Origin: Mycobacterium genavense ATCC 51234
GTDB lineage: Bacteria; Actinomycetota; Actinomycetes; Mycobacteriales; Mycobacteriaceae
DNA: 64,000 nt
Reading direction: 5' to 3'
NCBI RefSeq assembly: GCF_000526915.1
Contig: NZ_JAGZ01000001.1
Location: 744,001 to 808,000, forward strand
Positions 18,742 to 31,994 of this stretch are shown here, piece after piece; within the stretch, counting starts at the first letter, position 1; each line of letters opens with the position of its first letter. The position numbers were made by a program, and so were the translations under genes. Below the pieces are notes generated by a model. The model worked only from the letters and a program-made list of their open reading frames with translations, made no database searches and had not been told where the DNA came from.

Positions 18742-19570
18742 ATGTCGTGGTGGCAGGTCGTCGTGCTGTCGGTGGTGCAAGGGCTGACCGAATTCCTGCC
18801 AGTCGTCGTCCGGGCACCTGGCCATCGTGTCGCGAGTCTTCTTCGCCGGTGACGCCGGGGCTTCGTTCACCGCGGTCAGCCAGCTGGGCACCGAGGTCGC
18901 CGTGCTGGTCTACTTCGCGCGCGACATCTGGCGCATTCTCACGGCGTGGTTCCGCGGCCTGGTCGCCGAGGCGCGCCGGGACCTCGCCTACCGGATGGGC
19001 TGGTACGTCATCATCGGCAGCATCCCGATCTGCGTGCTGGGCTTGTTGTTCAAGGACGAGATCCGTTCCGGCGTGCGCGACCGGTGGGTGGTCGCGACGG
19101 CGCTGGTGGTGTTTTCGGCCGTCATCGCGCTGGCCGAATGCCTGGGCCGCCAGAGCCGTCACATCGAGCAGCTGAACTGGCGCGACGCGCAGCTGGTCGG
19201 CGCCGCGCAGTGCCTGGCACTGATTCCGGGGGTGTCGCGGTCGGGGGCCACGATCGGCGCCGGGCTGTTCCTGGGGCTCGACCGGCAGCTGGCCGCCCGA
19301 TTCGGCTTCCTGCTCGCCATCCCCGGCGTGTTCGCGTCGGGGCTGTTCTCGTTGCCGGACGCCTTTCATCCGGTCACCTCGGGCACGAGTGCCACCGGCC
19401 CGCAGCTGCTGGTGGCCACCCTCATCGCGTTCGTCATCGGACTCAGCGCAGTAGCCTGGTTCCTGCGCTTTTTTGTGCAACACAGCATGTACTGGTTCGT
19501 GGGCTACCGGGTGGTGGCCGGGGCCGTCGTGCTGCTCCTGCTGGCGAATGGGACGGTGGCCGCGACGTGA
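18742..19570 (+). pseudogene. uppP: UppP/BacA undecaprenyl-diphosphate phosphatase, frameshifted
   Basis: Begins [21 protein letters not shown] at ATG 18742 (a GTG at 18724 is also possible). It then shifts frame at about 18801-18808 before continuing [19 protein letters not shown] to the stop at 19570. The break is explained by loss of two bases (TC) in GTC[TC]GTCG. It falls between the two conserved motifs, the (E/Q)GLTEF box and the SSSGH box, both of which build the active site, so no active enzyme is expected from either half. The rest, including PGVSRSGAT, is well preserved. UppP recycles the C55-PP carrier for peptidoglycan synthesis. The stop overlaps the next gene (GTGA). Confidence 0.85.
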
Positions 19571-20307
19571 CTGTGATCCTGTTGCGCCACGGCCGTTCGA
19601 CGTCGAACACCGCGGGCGTGCTGGCCGGCCGTTCCGAGGGCGTCGACCTCGACGACAAGGGCCGCGAGCAGGCCGCGGGACTGATCGACCGCATCGGCGA
19701 CCTGCCGATCCGCGCGGTCATCACCTCGCCGCTGCTGCGCTGCCGGAACACGGTCGCCCCGCTGGCCGAGGCGCTGTGCCTGGAGCCGCTCGTCGAAGAC
19801 CGGATCGCCGAAGTGGACTACGGCGAGTGGACCGGCCGCAAGATCGGCGAGCTGGGCAAGGAGCCGCTGTGGCGGGTGGTGCAGGCGCATCCCAGCGCGG
19901 CGGTGTTTCCCGGCGGTGAGGGGCTGGCGCACGTGCAGGCGCGGGCGGTGGCCGCGGTGCGCGAACACGACCGGCGGCTGGCCGAGGAGCACGGCGGTGA
20001 CGCGCTCTGGGTGGCTTGCACGCACGGTGATGTCATCAAGTCGCTGATCGCCGACGCCTACGGCATGCATCTGGACGGTTTCCAGCGGGTCACCGCCGAC
20101 CCGGCGTCGGTGAGCGTCATCCGCTACACCCCGCTGCGGCCGTTCGTGCTACACGTCAACCACACCGGGGGGCGGCTGGCCGCGGCGCTGCGGGCCGGGC
20201 CGCCACCCAAGACGGACGCCGAAAGCGACAAATCAGAAGAGCCGCAACAAGAACTGGCCGACGCAGAGCAGGCGAGCGACGCGGTCGTCGGGGGAGCCAC
20301 TGACTAA
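19567..20307 (+). CDS. Histidine phosphatase superfamily protein (phosphoglycerate-mutase-like)
   Basis: 246 residues. The catalytic motif LLRHGRS (His8) starts the protein. [13 protein letters not shown] follows near 83, and [13 protein letters not shown] supplies the second His. The C-terminal 35 residues are a polar, Glu-rich extension. GTG 19567 overlaps the uppP stop. It corresponds to Rv2135c; whether it acts on phosphoglycerate, another phosphoester or as a phosphatase is not evident. The operon continues to the DUF3090 gene. Confidence 0.85.
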   Translation: MTVILLRHGRSTSNTAGVLAGRSEGVDLDDKGREQAAGLIDRIGDLPIRAVITSPLLRCRNTVAPLAEALCLEPLVEDRIAEVDYGEWTGRKIGELGKEPLWRVVQAHPSAAVFPGGEGLAHVQARAVAAVREHDRRLAEEHGGDALWVACTHGDVIKSLIADAYGMHLDGFQRVTADPASVSVIRYTPLRPFVLHVNHTGGRLAAALRAGPPPKTDAESDKSEEPQQELADAEQASDAVVGGATD

Positions 20308-20370
20308 CTCGGTTGCGCCAACCGCATCGAATCGCCTTGCGGCGGCAACAGCCGGTATTTTGGAGGTGCC

Positions 20371-20958
20371 ATGGCTCGCGCAATCCATGTATTCCGCACA
20401 CCCGACCGCTTCGTGGCCGGGACCGTCGGTCAGCCCGGAAATCGCACCTTCTATATCCAGGCGGTGGGCGATTCCCGGGTGGTGTCGGTGGTGCTGGAGA
20501 AGCAACAGGTCGCGGTGCTCGCCGAGCGCATCGGGGCGCTGCTGCTTGAGGTGAATCGGCGGTTCGGCACACCCGTCCCGCCGGAGCCGGCCGAGGTCGA
20601 CGACCTCAACCCGCTCATCACGCCGGTCGACGCGGAGTTCCGGGTCGGAACCATGGGCCTGGGCTGGGACTCGGAAGCCCAAACCGTCGTGGTCGAACTG
20701 TTGGCCGTCACCGACGCCGAGTTCGACGCCTCGGTGGTGCTCGACGACACCGACGAGGGCCCGGACGCGGTGCGGGTGTTCTTGACCCCGGAGTCGGCGC
20801 GGCAGTTCGCCACCCGGTCCAATCGCGTGATCGCGGCGGGACGTCCGCCCTGCCCGCTGTGCGACGAACCGCTGGACCCCGACGGCCACATCTGCGCGCG
20901 CGCCAACGGTTACAAGCGCGGTGCGCTGCTCGGGTCTAACGATGAACCCGAGGAGTGA
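20371..20958 (+). CDS. DUF3090-family protein (Rv2134c-like)
   Basis: 195 residues beginning MARAIHVFRTPDRFVAGTVG after a strong GGAGGTG ribosome binding site. The C-terminus carries CPLC and a further Cys in DGHICARANGYKRG, a likely zinc knuckle. The family is actinobacterial and usually adjacent to the SCO1664-type gene, as here (16 bp overlap). Function unknown; conserved pairing suggests a shared process. Confidence 0.85.
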   Translation: MARAIHVFRTPDRFVAGTVGQPGNRTFYIQAVGDSRVVSVVLEKQQVAVLAERIGALLLEVNRRFGTPVPPEPAEVDDLNPLITPVDAEFRVGTMGLGWDSEAQTVVVELLAVTDAEFDASVVLDDTDEGPDAVRVFLTPESARQFATRSNRVIAAGRPPCPLCDEPLDPDGHICARANGYKRGALLGSNDEPEE

Positions 20959-21757
20959 CGATTGCGAGGTCTTGCGGGACGGCGAACTGACGGTTCTCGG
21001 ACGGATCCGCTCGGCCAGCAACGCCACGTTCCTGTGCGAGGCCACGCTCGGCGAGTCCAGCGTGCACTGCGTCTACAAGCCGATCTCCGGTGAACAGCCG
21101 CTGTGGGACTTCCCCGACGGGACCCTGGCCGGCCGCGAACGCGCCGCGTATCTGGTGTCGACGCAATTGGGCTGGAACCTGGTGCCCTACACCATCATTC
21201 GGCACGGCCCGGCGGGCCCGGGCATGTTGCAGCTGTGGGTGAAGCAGCCCGGGGACGAGGTGGACAGCGATCCGCGGCCGGGACCGGACCTGGTGGACCT
21301 GTTTCCCGCCGGCCGGCAGCAGCCGGGTTATCTGCCGGTGCTGTGGGCCCAGGATTACCGCGGCGACGAGGTCATCCTGATGCACGCCGACGACATTCGG
21401 TTGTGGCGGATGGCGGTGTTCGACGTGCTGGTCAACAACGCCGACCGCAAGGGCGGCCACGTGCTGCGCGACCTTCAGGGCAACATCTACGGCGTCGACC
21501 ACGGGGTGTGCCTGCACGTCGAGAACAAGCTGCGCACGGTGCTGTGGGGCTGGGCCGGCAAGCCGATCGACGATCAGACGCTGACGGCCGTCGCCGGCTT
21601 GGCCGATGCGCTGGGCGACGAGTTGGGCGACGCGCTGGCCGAACAGATCACCCGCACCGAGATCGCGGCGCTGGGCATGCGGACGCACGCGCTGCTGGAC
21701 AACCCGGTGATGCCCGTCCCCAATCGGCACCGGCCCATTCCCTGGCCCGCCTTTTAG
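20942..21757 (+). CDS. SCO1664-family protein (phosphoinositide-kinase-like fold, Rv2133c-like)
   Basis: 271 residues. Kinase-like landmarks are [21 protein letters not shown] (about 40), [14 protein letters not shown] (catalytic-loop-like, Asn/Asp) and [11 protein letters not shown] (metal-binding Asp). ATG 20942 lies inside the end of the DUF3090 gene. The pair precedes cysQ and mshC as in M. tuberculosis. Enzymatic activity has not been established for the family as far as I know. Confidence 0.82.
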   Translation: MNPRSDDCEVLRDGELTVLGRIRSASNATFLCEATLGESSVHCVYKPISGEQPLWDFPDGTLAGRERAAYLVSTQLGWNLVPYTIIRHGPAGPGMLQLWVKQPGDEVDSDPRPGPDLVDLFPAGRQQPGYLPVLWAQDYRGDEVILMHADDIRLWRMAVFDVLVNNADRKGGHVLRDLQGNIYGVDHGVCLHVENKLRTVLWGWAGKPIDDQTLTAVAGLADALGDELGDALAEQITRTEIAALGMRTHALLDNPVMPVPNRHRPIPWPAF

Positions 21758-21789
21758 GACCCCGCGACGCCGTCGGCGATACTGGATCG

Positions 21790-22579
21790 GTGAGCCCGGC
21801 TGCCGAGGAGATGACTGACGCCGAATTGGCCGCCGATCTCGCCGCCGACGCGGGCGAGGTGCTGCTCAAAGTGCGCGAGGAGGTCGGCTTCAATCATCCC
21901 TGGATGCTCGGCGACGTGGGCGACAGCCTGGCCAACGAGCTGATCCTGCGGCGGCTGCGAGCCGAGCGTCCCAATGATGCGGTGCTCAGCGAGGAAGCCT
22001 ACGACGATCTCAAGCGGCTCAACCACGACCGAGTGTGGATCATCGACCCGGTGGACGGCACCCGCGAGTTCTCCACCCCCGGCCGCGACGACTGGGCCGT
22101 GCACATCGCGCTGTGGCAGCGTCCCACCGACGGCCGACGCGAAATCACCGATGCGGCAGTCGCTTTGCGCGCGCGGGACAACAATTGTGTATCGCAGTGA
22201 CACCGTAACCGACAGCCGGGCACGCGTCGGGATCCCGCACACGCTGCGCATCGGGGTCAGCGCCACCCGGCCGCCGGCCGTGCTGCATCGGATGCGGCAG
22301 TCGCTGGCGATCCAGCCGGTGGCGATCGGCTCGGCGGGTGCCAAGGCGATGGCCATCATCGACGGCGACGTCGACGCCTACCTGCACGCCGGCGGTCAAT
22401 GGGAATGGGATTCGGCGGCACCGGCCGGGGTGGTGATGGCCGCGGGCATGCACGCGTCGCGGTTGGACGGCTCACCGATGCGCTACAACCAGGAGGACCC
22501 GTATCTGCCCGACTTCGTGATGTGTCGGGCGGAGGTGGCCCCGATCCTGCTCGCCGCCATCCGCGACGCGTGGCGCTGA
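21790..22579 (+). pseudogene. cysQ: CysQ, 3'-phosphoadenosine-5'-phosphate phosphatase, frameshifted
   Basis: The first 130 residues (GTG 21790) include the metal-binding [23 protein letters not shown] of the inositol-monophosphatase superfamily. Near 22178-22184 the frame changes, and the second half, from [10 protein letters not shown] to the end at 22579 with [11 protein letters not shown], is in the next frame. One extra A in ACAACAATTG explains it. In the first frame a stop is met at 22200. CysQ removes PAP/PAPS in sulfate assimilation and, in M. tuberculosis (Rv2131c), also has inositol-phosphatase activity. Both catalytic halves are well conserved, so the break is recent or a sequence error. 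Confidence 0.8.
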
Positions 22580-22584
22580 CCCGA

Positions 22585-24138
22585 CTACCGACCCAGGCGG
22601 CGCCGCCAGTCTTTGGCCGACAGCATCCTGACCACCTTTTCGGTGAAGCTGCCCTTCTTGCGGCTGTAGGGATACCAGAGCAGTTCCTTTTTCATCGCGA
22701 CGCGCTCGGCGACGATGCTCTTCTGGCGGCAGTACTTGCGAATGCCGTCGGCACCGCCGGAGCGCGAACCCAGCCCCGACTCCTTCCACCCGGGCATCGG
22801 CACGCCGAACTGCAGCAGGCCCGTTATCACGTTGTTGATGTTGACCGTCCCGGTATTCAGTTGCCGCGCAATGGTATTCGCCTTGTCCTTGTCGCGCGTC
22901 CACACGCTGCCGGCCAGCCCTAGATCGGAGTCGTTGGCCTTCTCGATGGCCTCGGCGACATCGCGCACCTTCATCACCGGCAGGGTAAGGCCGAAGGTTT
23001 CCTCACGCATGCAATCCATGTCGTGGTCGACGTCGACCAGCACCGTCGGCGGATAGAAAAACCCGCTGGACGCATCGGGCGCCTTGCCGCCGACGAGTAC
23101 CTTCGCGCCCTTGGCAACCGCGTCGTCGACATGGCGGGACACGATGCGGAGTTGCTGTGCGGTGGTCAAGGACCCGACTTCGCAGGAGTAGTCATGCCCG
23201 GCGTCCATGCCCTGGCGCAGCGCGGATGTCTTGGCCACCAACTTGTTCACGAACTCGTCGTAGACCGGCTCCTCGACATAGATCCGCTCGACCGAGATGC
23301 AGACTTGGCCGCTGTAGACGAACCCGCCCCACACCGCGGCGTCGACGGCCCGGTCGATGTCGGCATCGGCGCACACGATCATCGCGTCCTTGCCGCCGAG
23401 CTCCAGGCTGCAGGGAATCAACCGTTCGGCGGCCGCGACGGCGATCCGTCGTCCGGTATTGGTCGAGCCGGTGAACATCACGTAGTCCACGACATCGACT
23501 AGGGCCGAGCCCGTTTCGCCGAATCCGTGCACCGTGTCCGGCACGTCGGGCGCACCGATCTGCTTCCAGCCGTCGACCGCCACCTGCCAGCCGAGTGGGG
23601 CGATCTCCGAGGGTTTGGACAGCACGGCGCAGCCGGCCATCAAAGCCGCGGGTACGTCGAGCAGCGGCACCGACAGCGGACCGTTCCACGGCGTGATGAC
23701 CCCGACGAGTTGATAGGGCTCGTACACGATGGTCAGCTTCTTGGCCGCGTTGGCGGCGCCGTACGGGCGGACCGACTCGTCGGCCAGGAATTCAGCGGCC
23801 TTGTCGATCCAGTAGTTGATGATTTGTACCGCAGCGATCTCGATTCCGGTGTCACCCCAGGACTTGCCGGTCTCGAGTTGCAGCGGTGTCAGCACCTCGT
23901 CGCGGTGGTCGAGCATCCAGTCGCGCCACTTGCCGAGCCACTTCGCCCGGCCCGCGACACCGATTTGCTGCCACGCCGGCTGGGCCGCCCGCAGCCGGTC
24001 GGCCACCGCCTTGACCTCATCCGGGGCCGACACCGGGACCCTGCCGACGATGTCGCCGGTGGCCGGGCATCTGACCACCACTTCCTGACGCGCATTCGGT
24101 TCGGCTCGGCCGATTCGATCCGTCGTATTCAGCGTCAT
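22585..24138 (-). CDS. NAD(P)-dependent aldehyde dehydrogenase
   Basis: 517 residues of the aldehyde dehydrogenase superfamily. ITPWNGPLS is near 148, catalytic Glu246 lies in LELGGKDA, and catalytic Cys280 in [11 protein letters not shown]. Proof of a full C-terminal domain is [13 protein letters not shown] and [18 protein letters not shown] 24138 is chosen because GAGGTG lies at the right distance; in-frame ATGs exist up to 24198. It interrupts the cysQ-mshC adjacency found in M. tuberculosis and points the other way, so it is an accessory gene. The substrate is not predictable; the closest general class is succinate-semialdehyde/long-chain-type ALDH. Confidence 0.88.
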   Translation of the reverse strand: MTLNTTDRIGRAEPNARQEVVVRCPATGDIVGRVPVSAPDEVKAVADRLRAAQPAWQQIGVAGRAKWLGKWRDWMLDHRDEVLTPLQLETGKSWGDTGIEIAAVQIINYWIDKAAEFLADESVRPYGAANAAKKLTIVYEPYQLVGVITPWNGPLSVPLLDVPAALMAGCAVLSKPSEIAPLGWQVAVDGWKQIGAPDVPDTVHGFGETGSALVDVVDYVMFTGSTNTGRRIAVAAAERLIPCSLELGGKDAMIVCADADIDRAVDAAVWGGFVYSGQVCISVERIYVEEPVYDEFVNKLVAKTSALRQGMDAGHDYSCEVGSLTTAQQLRIVSRHVDDAVAKGAKVLVGGKAPDASSGFFYPPTVLVDVDHDMDCMREETFGLTLPVMKVRDVAEAIEKANDSDLGLAGSVWTRDKDKANTIARQLNTGTVNINNVITGLLQFGVPMPGWKESGLGSRSGGADGIRKYCRQKSIVAERVAMKKELLWYPYSRKKGSFTEKVVRMLSAKDWRRRLGR

Positions 24139-24284
24139 TGCCATCACCTCGGAAAGTGGGCTCATCGGATTTGCCCGGTACGGCACAGCAAACCACAAAT
24201 CGTGTCGTGCGGATACCGTTTGCGGGGTCTCTCTCAGCCGCCCGCTGCGCGGGCCGCATCGTCGGCGGGCCTAAAGTCGACAGC

Positions 24285-25529
24285 ATGCAGTCGTGGTCTC
24301 CCGCACAGGTTCCGGTGCTACCCGGACGCGGCCCCGAGCTACGGCTCTACGACACCTCCGACCGCCAGGTCCGCCCGGTGGCGGCCGGGTCGACGGCGAG
24401 CATGTACGTCTGCGGGATCACGCCGTACGACGCCACGCATCTGGGGCACGCGGCCACCTATCTCGCCTTCGACCTGGTGCACCGGCTGTGGCTGGATCTG
24501 GGGCACGCCGTGCACTACGTGCAGAACGTCACCGACGTCGACGACCCGCTGTTCGAGCGGGCCGCGCGTGACGGTGTCGACTGGCGTGAGCTCGGCGATC
24601 GCGAGGTGGCGCTGTTCCGCGAGGACATGGCCGCGCTGCGGGTGCTGCCGCCGCGCGAGTACGTCGGGGCGACCGAGGCCATTCCCGAGGTCGTGGAACT
24701 CGTCGAAAAGATGCTGGCGTCCGGAGCGGCGTACGTGGTCGACCCAGAAGTCGGGGAATACCCCGACGTCTACTATCGCGCGGACGCCACACCGCAGTTC
24801 GGCTACGAGTCGGGCTACGACCGCGAGACCATGCTGCGGCTGTTCGCCGAGCGCGGTGGCGACCCGGACCGCACCGGCAAGACCGACCAACTCGACGCGC
24901 TGCTGTGGCGCGCCGAACGGCCCGGGGAGCCCAGCTGGGATTCACCATTCGGCGCCGGCCGGCCCGGCTGGCATGTCGAATGCGCGGCGATCGCGCTCAG
25001 CCGCATCCGCAGCGGCCTGGACATTCAGGGCGGTGGCCGCGACCTGGTGTTCCCGCACCACGAGTTCACCGCCGCGCACGCCGAATGTGTAAGGGGCGAA
25101 AGGCGATTCGCCCGCCATTATGTGCACGCCGGGATGATCGGCTGGGACGGGCACAAGATGTCGAAAAGTCGGGGCAACCTGGTCCTGGTGTCGGCGCTGC
25201 GCACGCAAGGTGTTGAGCCGTCGGCGATTCGGCTCGGCCTGCTGGCCGGGCACTACCGCGCGGACCGGTCGTGGAGCCAGCAGCTGCTCGACGACTCGGC
25301 CACCCGGCTGCAGCGCTGGCGCACCGCGACGACGCTGCCCGCCGGCCCGGATGCCACCGATGTCGTCACGCGGGTCCGCAAGTATCTGGCCGACGATCTC
25401 GACACACCCAAAGCTATTGCGGCACTTGATGGTTGGACCACCGACGCACTCGAGTACGGTGGACACGACGAGGACGCGCCAAAGTTGGTGGCCGCTGTGG
25501 TCGATGCGCTGCTCGGGGTGGAACTGTAA
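24285..25529 (+). CDS. mshC: MshC, cysteine:GlcN-Ins ligase (mycothiol synthesis)
   Basis: ATP-dependent ligation of cysteine to 1-D-myo-inosityl-2-amino-2-deoxy-glucopyranoside, the penultimate step of mycothiol synthesis. 414 residues, equal to the M. tuberculosis enzyme. Class I aminoacyl-tRNA-synthetase-like features are zinc Cys43 in [26 protein letters not shown], and the KMSKS loop at about 289-293 (HKMSKSRGN). It differs from CysS by lacking the long anticodon domain. The ATG at 24285 gives the family N-terminus MQSWS. Intergenic 24139-24284 is the shared divergent promoter region with the aldehyde dehydrogenase. Confidence 0.96.
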   Translation: MQSWSPAQVPVLPGRGPELRLYDTSDRQVRPVAAGSTASMYVCGITPYDATHLGHAATYLAFDLVHRLWLDLGHAVHYVQNVTDVDDPLFERAARDGVDWRELGDREVALFREDMAALRVLPPREYVGATEAIPEVVELVEKMLASGAAYVVDPEVGEYPDVYYRADATPQFGYESGYDRETMLRLFAERGGDPDRTGKTDQLDALLWRAERPGEPSWDSPFGAGRPGWHVECAAIALSRIRSGLDIQGGGRDLVFPHHEFTAAHAECVRGERRFARHYVHAGMIGWDGHKMSKSRGNLVLVSALRTQGVEPSAIRLGLLAGHYRADRSWSQQLLDDSATRLQRWRTATTLPAGPDATDVVTRVRKYLADDLDTPKAIAALDGWTTDALEYGGHDEDAPKLVAAVVDALLGVEL

Positions 25530-25549
25530 GTCGAGGTTGCCGCGCTCAC

Positions 25550-26983
25550 TCACCATTGCGCGGTGGCGGCCGCCACTCGCTTGCGAACCAAGAACCAGCC
25601 CCCGATCAGCGCCGGGACGATCACGATCAGCGCGGCGACGGTCGAGGTGCCCGCCGGTTCGTCGAACGCCATCAGCACCACGATGCCGACCAGGAACACC
25701 AAGGTGAGGTAGCCGCTGTACGGGGTGAACGGCATCCTGAAGCCGGGGCGGGGCAGGGTGCCCGCCTGGGTTTGCTTGTAGAACCGGAGCTGACACAGCA
25801 CGATCATGCCCCAGGACGCGATGATACCCAGCGCGGCGTCGTGGAGCACGATCTCGAAGGCTTCGCCGGGGTTGAACGCGTTGAGCGCGATTCCGCCCAG
25901 GCAGATGACCGCGGTCATGGCGATACCCCCGTAGGGCACACCGCGTTTCGTCATTCGCATCGCGAACTTGGGGCCGCTGCCGCTCACCGCCAGGGAGTGC
26001 ATGATGCGGCCGGTCGAATAGAGACCGGCGTTGAGGCTGGACAGCGCCGCGGTTAGGACCACGATGTTCATCAGGTCACCGGCCCCGTGGAAGCCGATCT
26101 TGGAGAAGAACGTGACGAACGGGCTCTCGCCGGCCTGGTAAGCGGTGTAGGGCAGCAGCAACGCCAGCAACGCAACCGATCCGACATAGAACACCGCGAC
26201 GCGCAGGATCACCGAATTGATCGCGCGCGGCATGATCTTCTCCGGCTCGGCGGTCTCGCCGGCGGCGATGCCGACCAATTCGACTGCCGCGTAGGCGAAT
26301 ACCACTCCCGAGGCCGTCACCAGCAGTGGCACCACGCCGTGCGGGAACATTCCGCCGTGGTCGGCCCACATACCGGGTCCGGTGTCATGGCCCTCGATGT
26401 GAAATCGCCCGGCCAGGAACACAATTCCCACGACCAAGAAGGCGACGAGTGCCACCACCTTGATCAGCGCCGCCCAGAACTCCAACTCGCCGAACCATTC
26501 GACGGAGATCAAGTTCATCGACAACACCACCACCAACGCGATCAGGACGAGCACCCACTGCGGGATCGGCCCGAAGACCGTCCAGTGATGCAGGTAGGTG
26601 GCGATCGCGGTGGTGTCGACGATCGATGTCATCGCCCAGTTCAGGAAGTACATCCAGCCGACGGCGTAGGCGGCCTTCTCGCCGAAGAACTCGCGCGCGT
26701 AGGACACGAACGAACCCGACGACGGGCGGTGCAGCACCAGCTCGCCCAGCGCCCGCAGCATGAAGAACACGAAGATTCCGCAGAACGCGTACACCAGGAA
26801 CAGCCCGGGACCGGCCTTGACCAGTCGCCCGCTGGCACCGAGGAAAAGCCCGGTGCCAATCGCGCCGCCGATCGCGATCATCTGCAGCTGCCGGGGTTTG
26901 AGCCCCTTGTGATAGCCGGCTTCCTCGTTGACAGGTGCCGAGGGGTGTGGGTCGGGCTGAGGCGTCTCGGGCAGCGCGGTCAT
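25550..26983 (-). CDS. ansP: Amino-acid permease, AnsP type
   Basis: 477 residues, about twelve membrane helices, amino acid-polyamine-organocation family. The N-terminal signature [32 protein letters not shown] region (from about residue 24) carries the unwound helix-1 motif GGAIGTGLF. It matches the position of ansP1 (Rv2127), an aspartate importer in M. tuberculosis studies. Convergent with mshC, 20 bp between stops. Substrate specificity is inferred from synteny and family only. Confidence 0.85.
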   Translation of the reverse strand: MTALPETPQPDPHPSAPVNEEAGYHKGLKPRQLQMIAIGGAIGTGLFLGASGRLVKAGPGLFLVYAFCGIFVFFMLRALGELVLHRPSSGSFVSYAREFFGEKAAYAVGWMYFLNWAMTSIVDTTAIATYLHHWTVFGPIPQWVLVLIALVVVLSMNLISVEWFGELEFWAALIKVVALVAFLVVGIVFLAGRFHIEGHDTGPGMWADHGGMFPHGVVPLLVTASGVVFAYAAVELVGIAAGETAEPEKIMPRAINSVILRVAVFYVGSVALLALLLPYTAYQAGESPFVTFFSKIGFHGAGDLMNIVVLTAALSSLNAGLYSTGRIMHSLAVSGSGPKFAMRMTKRGVPYGGIAMTAVICLGGIALNAFNPGEAFEIVLHDAALGIIASWGMIVLCQLRFYKQTQAGTLPRPGFRMPFTPYSGYLTLVFLVGIVVLMAFDEPAGTSTVAALIVIVPALIGGWFLVRKRVAAATAQW

Positions 26984-27080
26984 GGGGGGTCCAATCGTCG
27001 TCGTTCGCCCAGTGTCTAGCGTGGTTTGCCAGCGATCTTTTCGTAGTCGGCACGGGAGGGCAACAGGAGAAGCCGCCCGA

Positions 27081-27968
27081 TCACCGCCCGAATCCCGGAC
27101 GGCGTCGGCGCAAGTAGCGCTCGAACTCGGCGGCCAGCGCGTCGCCGTCGATCTTGCCTAAGGCTTCGTTGACGTCGACCTCGGCGTCGCCGCGTTCCTC
27201 CAGCGACTGCACGTATTCGGCCAGCTCCTCGTCCTCGGCGGCCATCTCGGTGACCGCCAGCTCCCACTCCTCGGCCTGAGCGGGCAAATTGGCCAGCGGA
27301 ACCTCGATATCGAGCACGTCCTCGACGCGGCGTAGCAACGCGACCGTCGCCTTCGGGTTCGGGGGGTGCGACACGTAGTGCGGCACCGCGGCCCAGAACG
27401 TCACCGCGGGGATCCCGGCCGCCACGCAGGCGTCCTGGAACACCCCGGCGATACCGGTCGGCCCTTCGTAGCGGGTCTCCTGCAACCCGAACCGCTCCGC
27501 CGACTCGGGGGAGTAGGCCGCACCCGAGACCGGCACCGGCCGGGTGTGCGGGGTGTCGGCCAGCAGCGCGCCCAGGATCACGACCGTGTCGACGTTGAGC
27601 TTATCGGCAATGGCCACCAGCTCCGCACAAAACGTGCGCCAGCGCATGTTGGGCTCCACGCCGTGCATCAACACGATGTCGCGGTCGCTGCCGGGCGGCC
27701 GGCAGTGAGTGATCCGCATCGCCGGCCACACCAGTTCGCGGGTCACCCCGTCGACCTGCCGGATGACCGGGCGATTCACCTGGTAGTCGTAATACGCCTC
27801 GTCGTCGATCTCCACGACCGGCTGCGCTTCCCAGATCGCGTCCAGATGCTCCAGCGCGTCGCTGGCCGCGTCACCGGCGTCATTCCAGCCCTCAAACGCC
27901 GCCACAACAATCGTGTTGTGGAGGTCAGGCAGCGCAGAAGCTTGCGGGCCACGATCGGGCGGAGTCAC
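27081..27968 (-). CDS. PAC2-family protein (Rv2125-like, proteasome-assembly-chaperone fold)
   Basis: 295 residues. The PAC2 fold is recognisable from [16 protein letters not shown] at the start, [13 protein letters not shown] and [16 protein letters not shown]. The C-terminal fifth is an acidic helix ([20 protein letters not shown]). The family is named after the eukaryotic proteasome chaperone, but a link to the actinobacterial proteasome is not proven. Divergent from metH, sharing the 290 bp region that includes the riboswitch. Confidence 0.86.
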   Translation of the reverse strand: MTPPDRGPQASALPDLHNTIVVAAFEGWNDAGDAASDALEHLDAIWEAQPVVEIDDEAYYDYQVNRPVIRQVDGVTRELVWPAMRITHCRPPGSDRDIVLMHGVEPNMRWRTFCAELVAIADKLNVDTVVILGALLADTPHTRPVPVSGAAYSPESAERFGLQETRYEGPTGIAGVFQDACVAAGIPAVTFWAAVPHYVSHPPNPKATVALLRRVEDVLDIEVPLANLPAQAEEWELAVTEMAAEDEELAEYVQSLEERGDAEVDVNEALGKIDGDALAAEFERYLRRRRPGFGR

Positions 27969-28165
27969 AGAATCAGCCTAAGGCCTGCGCCCGGGCGACC
28001 GTCCGCAGCCGCGCAGCGGGAGCACGACTGCCCAGCACACCAGGCCATTTGAATAGGCCGACTATCCTTGTGACGTGATTGCGACGAAATACGCTCGTCC
28101 GCAATCTGGTTAACCTTGGTAACTACCTGGGCGTCCAGCCGTCGGGGGACGACGTAGACTTTCCA

Positions 28166-28242
28166 CCGTCGAGAGGCGTTGCAACGGTTCGCCGGTTTCA
28201 ATCGGTTTCCGCCACGCTCGGCAGAGTCAAGGACGCCTTCCG
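28166..28242 (+). promoter_or_regulatory. Candidate S-adenosylhomocysteine (SAH) riboswitch in the metH leader
   Basis: The leader contains CGAGAGGCGTTGCAACGG, close to the SAH-riboswitch core CGAGGAGCGYTGCAACGG as I recall it, and CGCTCGGC in place of AGGCTCGG. It can form P1 (28168-28173 with 28217-28222), P2 (28185-28187 with 28209-28211, enclosing an extra hairpin) and a pseudoknot P4 (AGGCGT 28174-28179 with ACGCCT 28233-28238). The pseudoknot differs from the usual GAGCGC/GCGCTC at paired positions, that is, compensating changes. The invariant GCGYTGC is kept. P4 ends 8 nt before the GGAAGGGA ribosome binding site, so control of translation of metH by SAH is likely, with binding switching expression on as known for this class. 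Confidence 0.72.
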
Positions 28243-28259
28243 CCATGGAAGGGACGTAC

Positions 28260-31975
<3,716 letters not shown>

Positions 31976-31994
<19 letters not shown>

